Counted from the first letter of the stretch, positions 17,012 to 25,893 are shown. The stretch: 64,000 bases of DNA from Amorphoplanes digitatis (GCF_014205335.1 NZ_JACHNH010000001.1:6132501-6196500); one strand, 5' to 3'. A program made the numbers and translations. Notes: generated from the sequence alone by a model not told the origin.

Positions 17012-17851
17012 TCAGTCGGCGACGGTGACCGTACGGTATCGCACCCCGGTCAGCTCCTCGGAGATCGCCCAGAGCCGGCGGGCATCACCCTCGTCGCGTC
17101 CGCGTGCGGACACCTCGATCCGGGTCGGGTTGCCCCTGCGCTCGCCCGGGCCGTCCGGCCCGTACGCCTCCATGGCCTTGACCTCGGGGTTCGTCGCCGC
17201 GTGCAGTGACGGAAGGGCGCCGGCCTCGGCCGACTGCGCCGACAGGCGGGCCAGTGCGAGGAACGCCGACCGCAGCGGGTTGCCGGTGCGGGCCAGGTCG
17301 GTGTGCGCGAAGCCGGGGTGGGCGAGGACGCTGGTCAGCGGGGTCCGGCGGCCGAGTTCGAGGGCGAACAGGACGTTGGCCAGCTTGGACTGGGTGTAGG
17401 CGCCGAGCTTCGAGTAGCGGCGTTCGCCCATCAGGTCGTCGAAGTTCATCCGGCCGCGCCGGTGCAGCCCGCTGGTCACGGTGACGACCCGGGCCCGGTC
17501 GCCGGCCAGGAGCGCGGGCAGGAGCAGGCCGGTCAGGGCGAAGTGGCCGAGGTGGTTGACGCCGAACTGCCGCTCGAACCCGTCAACGGTCACCGCCCGC
17601 GGCAGGGCCATCACCCCGGCGTTGTTGATCAACAGATCGAGCCGGCCGTACCCGTCGAGGAATCTGCTCGCGAAGCGCCGCACCGAGGCGAGGTCGGCGA
17701 GGTCGAGCTCCCACCACTCGGCACCCGGAATGTCGTCGTTGCGGTGCCGCGCCGCGGTGATGACGCGCCAGTTCCGCGCCGCGAGTTCGCGTGCCGTGTG
17801 AAAGCCGATACCGCCGGACGCGCCGGTCACGATCGCAAGTTTCTCCGCCAT
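17012..17851 (-). CDS. Short-chain dehydrogenase/reductase
   Basis: This NAD(P)-dependent oxidoreductase of the retinol-dehydrogenase-like SDR group has the cofactor motif TGASGGIG (residues 9-16), NNAG, and the catalytic Tyr152-xxx-Lys156 (YTQSK). ATG 17851 is chosen over 17878 because it directly precedes MAEKLAIVTG. The longer version would read through a palindrome that looks like an operator. A TetR gene follows immediately. Confidence 0.9.
   Translation of the reverse strand: MAEKLAIVTGASGGIGFHTARELAARNWRVITAARHRNDDIPGAEWWELDLADLASVRRFASRFLDGYGRLDLLINNAGVMALPRAVTVDGFERQFGVNHLGHFALTGLLLPALLAGDRARVVTVTSGLHRRGRMNFDDLMGERRYSKLGAYTQSKLANVLFALELGRRTPLTSVLAHPGFAHTDLARTGNPLRSAFLALARLSAQSAEAGALPSLHAATNPEVKAMEAYGPDGPGERRGNPTRIEVSARGRDEGDARRLWAISEELTGVRYRTVTVAD
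17028..17037. promoter_or_regulatory. Candidate TetR operator near the regulator start
   Basis: A perfect 10-bp palindrome ACCGTACGGT lies inside the last SDR codons, 30 bp upstream of the TetR TTG start. It is related in composition to the palindrome upstream of the SDR gene. Because it is coding (RTVTV), it may be chance. Confidence 0.3.
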
Positions 17852-17858
17852 GTACGAA

Positions 17859-17868
17859 ACGGTACCGT
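17859..17868. promoter_or_regulatory. Candidate TetR operator upstream of the SDR gene
   Basis: A perfect 10-bp palindrome ACGGTACCGT ends 8 bp before the SDR ATG, inside the sequence TACG-AA-ACGGTACCGT-ACA. This is the expected site for the downstream TetR repressor. Confidence 0.5.
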
Positions 17869-17881
17869 ACACCGTCAAGGG

Positions 17882-19270
17882 TCACGCGAGGGAATAGCCG
17901 ACGAAGCCGGTCTCCGTGGCGACCACCGCGTAGGGGCCCACGTGCGCCCCCGTCGCGGTCGTCGCCGCGACGGTGGGTGAGCCGGCCACCGGGTCACCCG
18001 CCGCGTTGCAGGTCACCGCCCGCTCACCGGCCCGCTGGTAGATCGCGACGCCCTTGCTGAAGTAGGGCTCGCGGTACTCGAAGTCGAGGCGGGTCCCGCA
18101 CCAGAAGATCTCGTCGGCGCCCGGCGCACGTTGCCTGCCGGTGTTCACATCGAGCAGCAGCGGGCCGGAGGCCGTTCGTACGATGATCTCGGTGTCACCG
18201 GCGGTCGGTGCGGCCGTCTTCGCGCCGACCAGCCCCTCGGCGGCGCCGACCGGGACCGACCAGGTCGTCCTGCCGGTCCGCACGTCGAATCCCTCCACCG
18301 TCACGTCGAGGCCGGTGAACGTGCGATCGAGCTTCGGGGAGATGGTCAACGTGCCCTTCGACCGGCAGCGGGCCGGCGCCTTCTTGCCGGTGCAGGAGAT
18401 GTCGCTGCCGGCGTCGGTCCACAACAGGGCGCCGTTCTCCTCGGAGAGACCGGCCGTCGCGGCGGCCTCCAGGGAGACGACGACGTCGGTCTTGCCGTAG
18501 GAGCCGGTCCTCTTGCCATAGACGCTGCCGGCATAGACCTTCTCGTCGGGGAACAGCTGCCAGTTCCACCCGTTGTCGGTGCTGAATCCCTCCGCCGGAA
18601 ACGCGTCGCGCAGCGGCGTCCGCCATCGCAGCTTGCCCTTCCGGACCAATCCGATGATCTCGGGATCCCGTTGGCCGAAGTCGACGAGGCCCGCCGTGCC
18701 GATGCGCCTGGCACGGGGCGGCAATCCGGTCTTCTCGGCCACGTACCTGCCGGTGGCGACGTTCAGCCGGTGGGTCTGATAGGGCTTGTCGTAGCCGGTG
18801 CGCGACAGTGTGCACACGTCGTCGCTGTCCGGGCACTGCTCCGGCGGAGATCCGAACAGCAGCGGGCCGGTCGAGGCCACCTCGTCGCCGGTCCGGCCGT
18901 CGGCGACGACGAGCCGGGCGTACAGATTGCCGGCGGGATCGCGCCGGAAGAAGGCGACCTTGTCGCCGGCCTCGACCGGAGCGACCGCGATGCCGGGCAC
19001 CACCTCTCCCGGCGAGGCAGCCGCGCGCCAGAGCTCCTTGCCGGTGACCGGGTCGATGCCCACCACGAAGAGATCGCGGTTCTCGGTCACCTCACCGACC
19101 ACGACGCCGCCGATGGCCAGCGGCTGACCGACCGGCTTGCCGTCGCTGACCCACAACTGCCGGGCCTTCGGCGCCGGCCGCACCGGCGGTTCCTCATCCG
19201 ACAGCCAACCGCAGCCCGACACGGCGAGGACCAGGCACAGCCCCGCCGCGCCTCTCCGTCGTCGTCCCAC
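17882..19270 (-). CDS. PQQ-like beta-propeller lipoprotein
   Basis: The 462-aa secreted lipoprotein (GTG 19270) has a signal with the lipobox LAVSGC followed by Trp-Leu-Ser. The body is a PQQ/WD-like propeller with outer-strand motifs such as GIDPVTGKELWRA, VADGRTGDEV, GFDVRTGRTTWSV and LLDVNTGR. No catalytic residues are evident, so it is probably a binding or scaffold protein on the outer membrane face. I moved the start from 19624, since the longer frame lacks coding character and would cross the divergent promoter. It is divergently transcribed from the Lon-like/WD40 operon. Confidence 0.75.
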   Translation of the reverse strand: MGRRRRGAAGLCLVLAVSGCGWLSDEEPPVRPAPKARQLWVSDGKPVGQPLAIGGVVVGEVTENRDLFVVGIDPVTGKELWRAAASPGEVVPGIAVAPVEAGDKVAFFRRDPAGNLYARLVVADGRTGDEVASTGPLLFGSPPEQCPDSDDVCTLSRTGYDKPYQTHRLNVATGRYVAEKTGLPPRARRIGTAGLVDFGQRDPEIIGLVRKGKLRWRTPLRDAFPAEGFSTDNGWNWQLFPDEKVYAGSVYGKRTGSYGKTDVVVSLEAAATAGLSEENGALLWTDAGSDISCTGKKAPARCRSKGTLTISPKLDRTFTGLDVTVEGFDVRTGRTTWSVPVGAAEGLVGAKTAAPTAGDTEIIVRTASGPLLLDVNTGRQRAPGADEIFWCGTRLDFEYREPYFSKGVAIYQRAGERAVTCNAAGDPVAGSPTVAATTATGAHVGPYAVVATETGFVGYSLA

Positions 19271-19402
19271 GGTGTCCCCCGATCCACCGCCGCGACAGCG
19301 GTCTCTGCCAGTATCCGTCCACAGGCGGCGTCCTGGGTCCACAAAGGTCCGTGCTCTTCGATAGGTTGAGGCCTCTTGAACAGTTCGGCGGGAGCGGCTG
19401 GC

Positions 19403-19741
19403 ATGGAGTGGACGACCGCAGCACTGCTGGGCATGGTCGGCGGCGGCATCGTCGAGGTCGTCGCCGTCTGGGGCAACCTCGCGGCCTGGCAGAAGGACCG
19501 CCACGCCGCCCGCCGCCGCGGCCGCCGGCTTCCGCCGGTGACCCGCTACATCGACCCGGCCGCCGACACGCTCGTCGCCGTCACCCGGCTGGCCCTCGGC
19601 GCGGCCGCCGCGGCCATCCTGCACACGCAGATCTCCGGTGCGCTCACCGCGATCGCGGTCGGCGCCTCCGGCCCCGCGCTGCTCGCCCAGCTCGGCGCGT
19701 CCCGCGTGCCGTCGGTGCCGGTGGAGAGCGGGACGCCGTGA
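19403..19741 (+). CDS. Small two-TM membrane protein of the Lon-like/WD40 operon
   Basis: The 112-aa protein has one TM helix at the N-terminus (TAALLGMVGGGIVEVVAVWG), a basic cytoplasmic loop (KDRHAARRRGRRLPP), and a second long hydrophobic stretch of Ala/Leu/Ile. It is holin-like in size and topology, but I recognise no family. ATG 19403 has a GGGAG ribosome site; a TTG at 19376 is the alternative. The stop overlaps the next gene's GTG by 4 bp, so it is strictly coupled to the 228-aa protein. Confidence 0.7.
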   Translation: MEWTTAALLGMVGGGIVEVVAVWGNLAAWQKDRHAARRRGRRLPPVTRYIDPAADTLVAVTRLALGAAAAAILHTQISGALTAIAVGASGPALLAQLGASRVPSVPVESGTP

Positions 19742-20424
19742 GCGGTCTGTCCCAGCGCTACTGGCGTGCGCTGACCACGGCCCCGGCCGCCGGCCGGGAA
19801 TCGCCGGGACCCCGAGCCTGGCAGGGGTACGGGCTGTGGCGCCGCTACTGGTCCACCCTGCTGGGTTTCCCGCTGCCCGCGCCGCACACCGCCGAGCCGG
19901 CGACGTTCGGCCGCGGTGTCACCGAGCCGACGGCCGAGGGCGCCCGGCTGCGGCTGCCCCGGTTCGACCGGCTCGCCGCGCGAATGGCCGCCACCGAGGA
20001 GACCGGCCATCCCGAGGCCCGGTGGAGCGTGGGCGACCGGGAGTTCGTCATCCGGGAGTCGGGGGCCGGCAGGATCGAGCTGCTCGTGCGGGCCGGCGGC
20101 CGGTTGCCGGCCGACCGGGTGCTGCCCGTCGAGGTCACCACCGTGAGCGGCAGCGACCGCTATCTTCTGCTGCTCGTGCCGGACACCGCGGGCGGATCGG
20201 TGGGGGTACTGCACCTGACCGGGATGTCCAGGTGGGCCGACGTGACCGTCGACGAGGACCTCGCGGTGGCGGAGCTCGACGGCGGCGACGCGGCGACCCT
20301 GGCAACGGTCGCGCGGTCGGTCAGGGCCACCCCCGATCCGGCGATGCCGGCCTGGGCGGCGATCGTGGCGGCCCGGCCCGACGACGACCCGCTGAGCCAG
20401 ACGATCCAAGATGCCGCCCGCTGA
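19738..20424 (+). CDS. Conserved 228-aa protein of the Lon-like/WD40 operon
   Basis: No catalytic motif is recognised. The N-terminus carries two similar aromatic segments, QRYWRALT and WRRYWSTLLGFPLP. A linker and a beta-rich central region (residues about 90-190: EFVIRESGAGRIELLVRAG, RYLLLLVPD) follow, then a short helical C-terminus. It is cytoplasmic, with no signal or TM helix. Start GTG 19738 lies within the previous stop and its own end overlaps the following gene by 14 bp. It may be an adaptor, regulator or substrate of the protease-like partner; that is inference from operon position only. Confidence 0.7.
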   Translation: MSGLSQRYWRALTTAPAAGRESPGPRAWQGYGLWRRYWSTLLGFPLPAPHTAEPATFGRGVTEPTAEGARLRLPRFDRLAARMAATEETGHPEARWSVGDREFVIRESGAGRIELLVRAGGRLPADRVLPVEVTTVSGSDRYLLLLVPDTAGGSVGVLHLTGMSRWADVTVDEDLAVAELDGGDAATLATVARSVRATPDPAMPAWAAIVAARPDDDPLSQTIQDAAR

Positions 20425-23400
20425 CCCCTACGAGCTGTGCACGCGGCTGCTGTACGGCCCCGGTACCTGGTTCGAGCTGTGCCGGAACGCCACCGGTGAC
20501 CCCGGCGCCACCGACGAACTGCGGCGACGGCTGGCCGCGGGCGGCGACGCGGCGGCGGCCTTCGCGACCCGTGCCGCCTGGCCCGGCACCTCCCGGCTGT
20601 GGCAGGCCCCGACGGCGGCGCCCGGGCCGGCCGCGTCGGCGGCGCTCGCCGCCACCGACGTCGTCGCCGCTCTGGGCGGCGCGGCGGAACCCGGGGACCT
20701 GCTGCGCGGCGCCGCGGCGCACTGGCGCCGCGCCAACGTGCTGCCCGAGATGCCACTGACCGGCGCGGACATTCCCGCCGGCCGCGACTCGCCGCAGGCC
20801 GCGGTCCGGCGCCGGCTCGCCGTGCTCGCCGACGACGCCAACGGGCCGGACGCCGCCGCGTTCGGCCTGCTCGACCTGCTGGTTCGGGCGCTGACCGGCG
20901 AGTTTCCGCGCCGCCGCCGCGAGGCGCAGACACCGGTGCTGTTCGACCGGCGTTCCACCGGTGGGCACGGCACCCTGCGCCTGACGCTGCTCGACGGCGG
21001 GCCGCCCGGCCTCTACCCGGACCCGCGCGCCATGCTGTTCCTGGTCGGCGACCGGTGGTTCGCGCAGGCGCTGGACGTGGCGTGGCGCACCGCCGGGAAG
21101 TCGCTGCACCGGCGGTGCGTGGTGTGGCGCCTCACCACCGACGACACGCCCTGCGACGAGGTGACCGGCGGGTCGCTCGGCGCGGCCTTCGGGGTGGCGC
21201 TGACCGACCTGGCCCGGCGGACCCCGCCGCCGATACGGGTACGCCGGCTCGACCGCCGCCGCGCGATCACCGCCGGACTCGAACCCGACCAGCGGCTGTC
21301 CCCGGTCACCGGCGTGCCCAACAAGCTCGAGGCGGCGGTACGCCGGCGGTTGCGCGTCATCCTCGCCGGCTCCTCCGACCGGGAGAGCATTCCCGAGCCG
21401 TTGATGCGCGATGTCCGGCTGCGGTTCGCCGACGACCTTCCCGCGGCGGTACGGCTGAGCCGTACCCGTCTCAATCCGGCCTTCGTCTTCATCATGATCA
21501 CGTTGATGGTCGCCGCGGCCGGGGTGACCGGCGGCATGCTCGCCGCCGTCCGGGCATCCCGGGCCACGCACCAGGGTGAGATCGCCGCCGGCCTGCTGCC
21601 CGCCGCCCGCGACCTGCGTGCCGTCGACCCCGCCGACGCTCTGCTGCTGGAGGGCCTCGCGACGCGGCGCGGCGCGCCCGGCGCGAGAGCCTCGCTGATC
21701 CGCAGCGCGCTGGCCAACCGCTATGCCGGCGCCCTGACCGGCACCGGTCTCCAGGTGCCCTGCGGCGGGTCACAGGTCTGGTCCCCGGACAGCACCCGCG
21801 TCGTCACCATTCGGCAGCTACCGCCGCGGGAGGTCGTGGTGTGGAACGCCCGGGACCGGACGGTCGACACGCGCATCCCGGTGCCCGCACAGGTGAGCGG
21901 CTGCGCCTTCGCCCCCGACGGGCGGACCCTCGCCCTCGCCGTCGGCGACCGGCTCCACCTCGTACCGGCCGGCGGCACGACGTTGCCCGCACCGGTCAGC
22001 GACGTCCCCGTGCAGAGCGTGCGGTACGCGCCCGACGGCCTGCTCGCGACCACGGCCAAGGGCGAGCCGACCCGGCTGTGGTCGGTCGCCGATCCGCGAC
22101 GACCACGGCAACACGCCGTCATCATCACCGACCGCCGCGGATCCGCTGCCGCGCTCGCCTTCTCCCGCGACTCCCGCCTGCTCGCCGTCGCCGAGTACGA
22201 ACGGGTGGTCCTGGCCGATGTCAGCCGGCCGGCCGAGCCCCGGGTCGTCGCCTCGATTCCGGGCCATGCGCAGGACCTCGCCGTCTCATCGCGGGGCATC
22301 CTCGCGCTCGGACTCGCCGACGGCATCCACCTGTGGGATGTCGGCGATCCGGCCCGGCCCGTCCGCGGCGGCACCGTGCCGGTGAGGTCGGCGTTCGGCC
22401 TGCCGACCGCCTCGCTCGGGTTCACCCCGGACGGCTCCCGGCTGGTCGGCGCGGCGGATGCGAAGAGCTACGTCTGGCAGCTCGGCGCGTCCGGCCCGAC
22501 GCTGGTTCGCCACCTCGCGCTCACCAACGAGCAGGTGAGCAGCGCCGACCTCTCGCCCGACGGCGCGGTCGCCCTGGTGTTCACCGGTGAGGATCCCACG
22601 CTGTGGCGGGTGTCCGGTCTCGACGAACCACCCACCGTGGGTACGCTGCCGCTCGCACCGGCCCGGGTCACCGGCCTGGCCGCCCAGCCGGGATCGAACC
22701 GCCTGCTGGTCACGGTCGCCGGTGAGGGCGCCTCGCTGTGGGAGGTCGGCGATCCGGCCCGTCCGGTCCGCCTGGGAGCCGTCGAGCCGACCGGCGACTC
22801 GTTCTCGCGCAGCGTGTTCGACCGCGGCGCGACCCGTTTCGCGGTCGCCTCCGGCGACGGCATCGGTGTCTGGACGGTCGACTCCGGCGGCCGCTTCCGG
22901 CGGACCGGTGCCATACCGGCCATCGGCGCGAAGGGTGTGGAGCCGCGGGCGATGTCACCGGACGGCGCCCTGCTCGCCGTCGTCACCCGCCAGGACGCCG
23001 CGCCGACGGCGTCGGCGTCCGCGACGGCGTCGGTGTCGCTGTGGGACGTCCGCGCCGAGCCGCGACCGGTCAGCGTGCTGCCGGCGGGCGCCCAGCCCCG
23101 GATCATCGCCTTCTCCCCGGACGGCCGCACCCTGGTCACCGTCGTCGCGTCCACCACCGTGACCTGGTGGGACGTCTCCGACCCCGGCCATCCGTCCGCG
23201 CTGGCCACCCGGAACCTGCCCGCCGGCGAGGACGCGGCCGGGGTGATCGTCTTCGCACCGGACGGCCGCCGGATGTACGTGACCGGCGACAACGGTCCCG
23301 GCACGGTGTGGGACGTCGCGGATCCGGCGTCCCCGGTCCTGCTGAACACCGTGCGGGCCGACGCCGACGCGAACGCCGACCAGGCGGTACTCGCCGGATC

Positions 23401-23746
23401 CGCCCTGGTGCTCGCGGTGCCGGGCGCGATCGACATCTGGGATGTCGCCGATCCACGCGCGGCGGCTCGCGCCGTGGCCTTCGACAGCGAGGACGAGAAC
23501 CCCGTCTACTTCGGCCACGCCGCCCTCACCCGCGACGGCCTGCTCGCCGCCACCCATACCGCCGACGGCGTTGTGGGCTACTACAACGGCGAGGCGCTGA
23601 TCCGGCTGCGGAACCTCCAGCCGATCCTCGACGTCATCACCGATCCGATCGCCGCCGCCTGCCGGATCGCGGGCCATGACCTGAGCCGGCAGATGTGGGC
23701 GCGGTACGCGCCGGGCCTGCCGAACAGCCCGCTCTGTCCTCGCTGA
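20411..23746 (+). CDS. Lon-like protease domain, TM helix and WD40 propeller protein
   Basis: The 1111-aa protein has four parts. Residues 1-170 are a helical region of unknown fold. Residues about 175-330 resemble the Lon (S16) proteolytic domain: GGSLGAAFG places Ser255 at the Lon GPSAG serine, and SPVTGVPNKLEAAV places Lys305 at the Lon catalytic lysine with an ungapped match over 22 residues. A TM helix is at about 357-380. From about 430 to 1080 there is a WD40/LVIVD-type propeller with repeated (L/V/I)WDVxDPxxP. The C-terminal tail (LSRQMWARYAPG) and the post-TM helix resemble nSTAND-TM-WD40 conflict proteins. No P-loop is present. The protease assignment is my inference. Confidence 0.65.
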   Translation: MPPADPYELCTRLLYGPGTWFELCRNATGDPGATDELRRRLAAGGDAAAAFATRAAWPGTSRLWQAPTAAPGPAASAALAATDVVAALGGAAEPGDLLRGAAAHWRRANVLPEMPLTGADIPAGRDSPQAAVRRRLAVLADDANGPDAAAFGLLDLLVRALTGEFPRRRREAQTPVLFDRRSTGGHGTLRLTLLDGGPPGLYPDPRAMLFLVGDRWFAQALDVAWRTAGKSLHRRCVVWRLTTDDTPCDEVTGGSLGAAFGVALTDLARRTPPPIRVRRLDRRRAITAGLEPDQRLSPVTGVPNKLEAAVRRRLRVILAGSSDRESIPEPLMRDVRLRFADDLPAAVRLSRTRLNPAFVFIMITLMVAAAGVTGGMLAAVRASRATHQGEIAAGLLPAARDLRAVDPADALLLEGLATRRGAPGARASLIRSALANRYAGALTGTGLQVPCGGSQVWSPDSTRVVTIRQLPPREVVVWNARDRTVDTRIPVPAQVSGCAFAPDGRTLALAVGDRLHLVPAGGTTLPAPVSDVPVQSVRYAPDGLLATTAKGEPTRLWSVADPRRPRQHAVIITDRRGSAAALAFSRDSRLLAVAEYERVVLADVSRPAEPRVVASIPGHAQDLAVSSRGILALGLADGIHLWDVGDPARPVRGGTVPVRSAFGLPTASLGFTPDGSRLVGAADAKSYVWQLGASGPTLVRHLALTNEQVSSADLSPDGAVALVFTGEDPTLWRVSGLDEPPTVGTLPLAPARVTGLAAQPGSNRLLVTVAGEGASLWEVGDPARPVRLGAVEPTGDSFSRSVFDRGATRFAVASGDGIGVWTVDSGGRFRRTGAIPAIGAKGVEPRAMSPDGALLAVVTRQDAAPTASASATASVSLWDVRAEPRPVSVLPAGAQPRIIAFSPDGRTLVTVVASTTVTWWDVSDPGHPSALATRNLPAGEDAAGVIVFAPDGRRMYVTGDNGPGTVWDVADPASPVLLNTVRADADANADQAVLAGSALVLAVPGAIDIWDVADPRAAARAVAFDSEDENPVYFGHAALTRDGLLAATHTADGVVGYYNGEALIRLRNLQPILDVITDPIAAACRIAGHDLSRQMWARYAPGLPNSPLCPR

Positions 23747-23765
23747 TATCGATCGTCGCCTTTGG

Positions 23766-23794
23766 TTGACGTCACCGTTAAGATATCAAATATC
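23766..23794. promoter_or_regulatory. AT-rich promoter/operator before the MpaB-type gene
   Basis: TTGACG (23766-23771) precedes the dyad GATAT-CAA-ATATC (23782-23794), which also reads as a direct repeat of ATATCAA. A TAAGAT (23779-23784) or AAATAT (23788-23793) could serve as -10. The sequence is far more AT-rich than its surroundings. A TetR- or MarR-like site is plausible, though no regulator gene is adjacent. Confidence 0.45.
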
Positions 23795-23816
23795 AAGCCT
23801 GGAGGGAGATGAGCCG

Positions 23817-24716
23817 ATGGCCGCCGGGCTGTACCGCCATCGCAGGTTGCACCGGATCGCCGCTCTCGACCCGGAGCGCGACCACCTGGAGATCTACCAG
23901 CTGTCCGCCGGGCTCGAGTTCCCCTGGGACTACACCCGGGCGCTGGAGTTCGCGCTGTTCCGGACGTACTGCGTGCCGAGCGTCTCGCGGCTGCTGGCGG
24001 CGACCGGAGAGTTCCGCGACCGGCCGCAGCGGCGCTACGACGACACCCTGCTGCTGATGGCCGAGATCGCGGCGCACGGCTATGACTCGCCGCGCGGCCG
24101 GGAGGCGCTACGGGTGGTGAACCAGGCGCACGGCCGATACACGATCAGCAACGACGACATGCTTTACGTGCTCTCCACCTTCGTCTACGACCCGATCGAC
24201 TGGCTCGACCGCTACGGCTGGCGCGCGCCGCACGACAACGAACGGCTCGCGGCGTTCCACTACTACCGCGAGGTGGGCAGGCGCATGGGCATCCGGGACA
24301 TCCCGGCCGGCTACGCCGAGTTCCAGGCGTTCAAGCGGGAGTACGAGCGGCTCACCTTCGTCTACGCGCCGACCAACCGCGAGATCGGCGAGTACACCCT
24401 GGAGCTGTTCGCCTCCTGGTTCCCGCGGCCGCTGCGGCCCGCCGCCCGCCTGGGTGTGCGCGGCATGCTCGACGAACCGATGCTGCGCGCGTTCGGCTTC
24501 GACCCGGCACCGCGCTGGGTGTCCCGGCTGGCTCACGCCGGCCTGCGGGCCCGGGCCCGCGCGCTGCGGTTCGCGCCGCCCCGCCGCCGCTCGGTGCTCG
24601 GGGTGGCGCCGCACAACCGCAGCTATCCGGGTTATCCCGGCCGCTATCGTCCGGCCGACCTCGGCCCGGCCGCTCCCCCGGCGGACCTGCCGGCCGAGTT
24701 CCGGCGTCGCGGCTGA
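23817..24716 (+). CDS. MpaB/DUF2236-family oxygenase
   Basis: This 299-aa protein of the DUF2236 family (latex-clearing/rubber oxygenase and mycophenolic-acid MpaB relatives) is probably a b-type haem enzyme. Family features are DYTRALEFALFRTYCVPSVSRLL, ETGEFRDRPQRRYDDT-like helices, and the conserved DDMLYVLSTFVYDPIDWLDRYGWR. No signal peptide is seen. The start ATG 23817 follows a strong GGAGGGAG ribosome site, so the upstream ATG frame at 23766 is rejected. The C-terminal 40 residues are Arg/Pro-rich. The following S26 remnant overlaps its end. Confidence 0.85.
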   Translation: MAAGLYRHRRLHRIAALDPERDHLEIYQLSAGLEFPWDYTRALEFALFRTYCVPSVSRLLAATGEFRDRPQRRYDDTLLLMAEIAAHGYDSPRGREALRVVNQAHGRYTISNDDMLYVLSTFVYDPIDWLDRYGWRAPHDNERLAAFHYYREVGRRMGIRDIPAGYAEFQAFKREYERLTFVYAPTNREIGEYTLELFASWFPRPLRPAARLGVRGMLDEPMLRAFGFDPAPRWVSRLAHAGLRARARALRFAPPRRRSVLGVAPHNRSYPGYPGRYRPADLGPAAPPADLPAEFRRRG

Positions 24717-24717
24717 G

Positions 24718-25075
24718 CGTCTCCGCAACGCCGCCCTGGCCACCGGGCTGCTCCTGCTGCTGGGTGCGACGGCCCTGTTCCTGCTCCGCTACCGGGTGTA
24801 CGCGGTGCCGACCGGGTCGATGGCGCCGGCGATCGTGCCGGGCGACCGGATCATCGTGGACACCTGGTCCAGTGGCGCCGCCCGCGGCGACATCGTGCTG
24901 GCCGATGCCGCGGCGGTGCCGGGCGGCGGCCAGGCGCGGGTGGTGAAGCGGGTGGCGGCGGTCACCGACGGGACCGTCGACGCCGGCCTGGTGCGTGGTT
25001 GTGTGGTCGCGGCCGGCACCGACGTCCGCGGAGAGGCCGCTGCCCCGTACCGTCCGGGCGCGGATGAAGACCTGG
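24718..25075 (+). pseudogene. S26-type signal peptidase remnant
   Basis: In the second frame the text reads as an S26 peptidase core: a TM helix (ATGLLLLLGATALFLLRY), then AVPTGSMAPAIVPGDRIIVD with the catalytic Ser, and RVVKRVAAV with the catalytic Lys. No ATG, GTG or TTG occurs in frame between 24454 (inside the previous gene) and the TM helix. After about residue 100 the conserved GD-N box is missing, while the open frame continues as antisense of the neighbouring gene. Start and C-terminus are both lost, so I call it a remnant. Confidence 0.55.
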
Positions 25076-25215
25076 CCGGCCCGCACGTCGTTGCCGACCA
25101 CGTAGACGTAGCTCATCGTGGCGCAGCCGGTCGAGCGGGCGCTCGGCGAAGGTGCTGTACCGCAGCTCAGAACGCAGGTAATACGCGAATCACGGATAAC
25201 TTCAGAATCGGGGCA

Positions 25216-25893
25216 TCAGGAGATCAGGATGCCGATGCCATCCCCGAGCAGCTTCATGCCGAGCACGACGAACAGGACCGTCATGATGGCGGCGTTGTGC
25301 AGCGCGGCCCAGTTCTTCCAGCTGGAAAGGGTGTTCCTGGCGCGCTCGCCCGCGATCAGGAACACCACAAGCGGGATCAGGATCCCCAGGGAGCCGATGA
25401 GCACGAACATCGTCAGCACCGCGATCTGCTGGTCGGTGGGAATCCCGGACGAGCTGATCGCGGCGGCCGCGGCGATGGTCAGCCCGGCGTTCTTGGCGTT
25501 GGCCGCGGACAGCACGAGCGAGAGCCCGAGGATCTTCACCGGGGTGAAGCGGTCGATCGCGGCCATCCACTTGGGCAGTTCCGCCTGCGAGGCGTCCCTG
25601 GGACGGTGACGCCACTGCTGGAGACCGAGCAGGAGGAGCAGCAACCCGATGACGAGTTTGAGCACGCCTACCCAGTCGGCCGGCTGCCCGTTCCCGGAGG
25701 CGCCCGCACCTCCCGAGAGCACCAGGGTGATCGCGCCGAGCGCCGAGAGTCCGACCAGCCAGCCGGCGGCGAACACCAACCCGCTCATTCGCCCACGCGG
25801 GGTCGCCAGGATGAGAATCATCGCGATGATCGGGAGCGGGCTGATCATCACGCCAGCCGCGAATCCCAGTTCGTCGCCGAGAACTGCGCCCAT
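25216..25893 (-). CDS. GAP-family (Sap-like) membrane protein
   Basis: The 225-aa, six-TM integral membrane protein is of the GAP/Sap type, relatives of the mycobacterial sulfolipid-addressing protein and of the LysE fold. Family signs are ELGFAAGVMISPLPIIAMILILATPRG and SLVLSAANAKNAGL. It probably exports or flips a small molecule or lipid. ATG 25893 has a strong AGGAGG ribosome site, so the much longer frame upstream is not used. It starts 17 bp after the catalase-like gene on the same strand and is likely co-transcribed. Confidence 0.85.
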   Translation of the reverse strand: MGAVLGDELGFAAGVMISPLPIIAMILILATPRGRMSGLVFAAGWLVGLSALGAITLVLSGGAGASGNGQPADWVGVLKLVIGLLLLLLGLQQWRHRPRDASQAELPKWMAAIDRFTPVKILGLSLVLSAANAKNAGLTIAAAAAISSSGIPTDQQIAVLTMFVLIGSLGILIPLVVFLIAGERARNTLSSWKNWAALHNAAIMTVLFVVLGMKLLGDGIGILIS

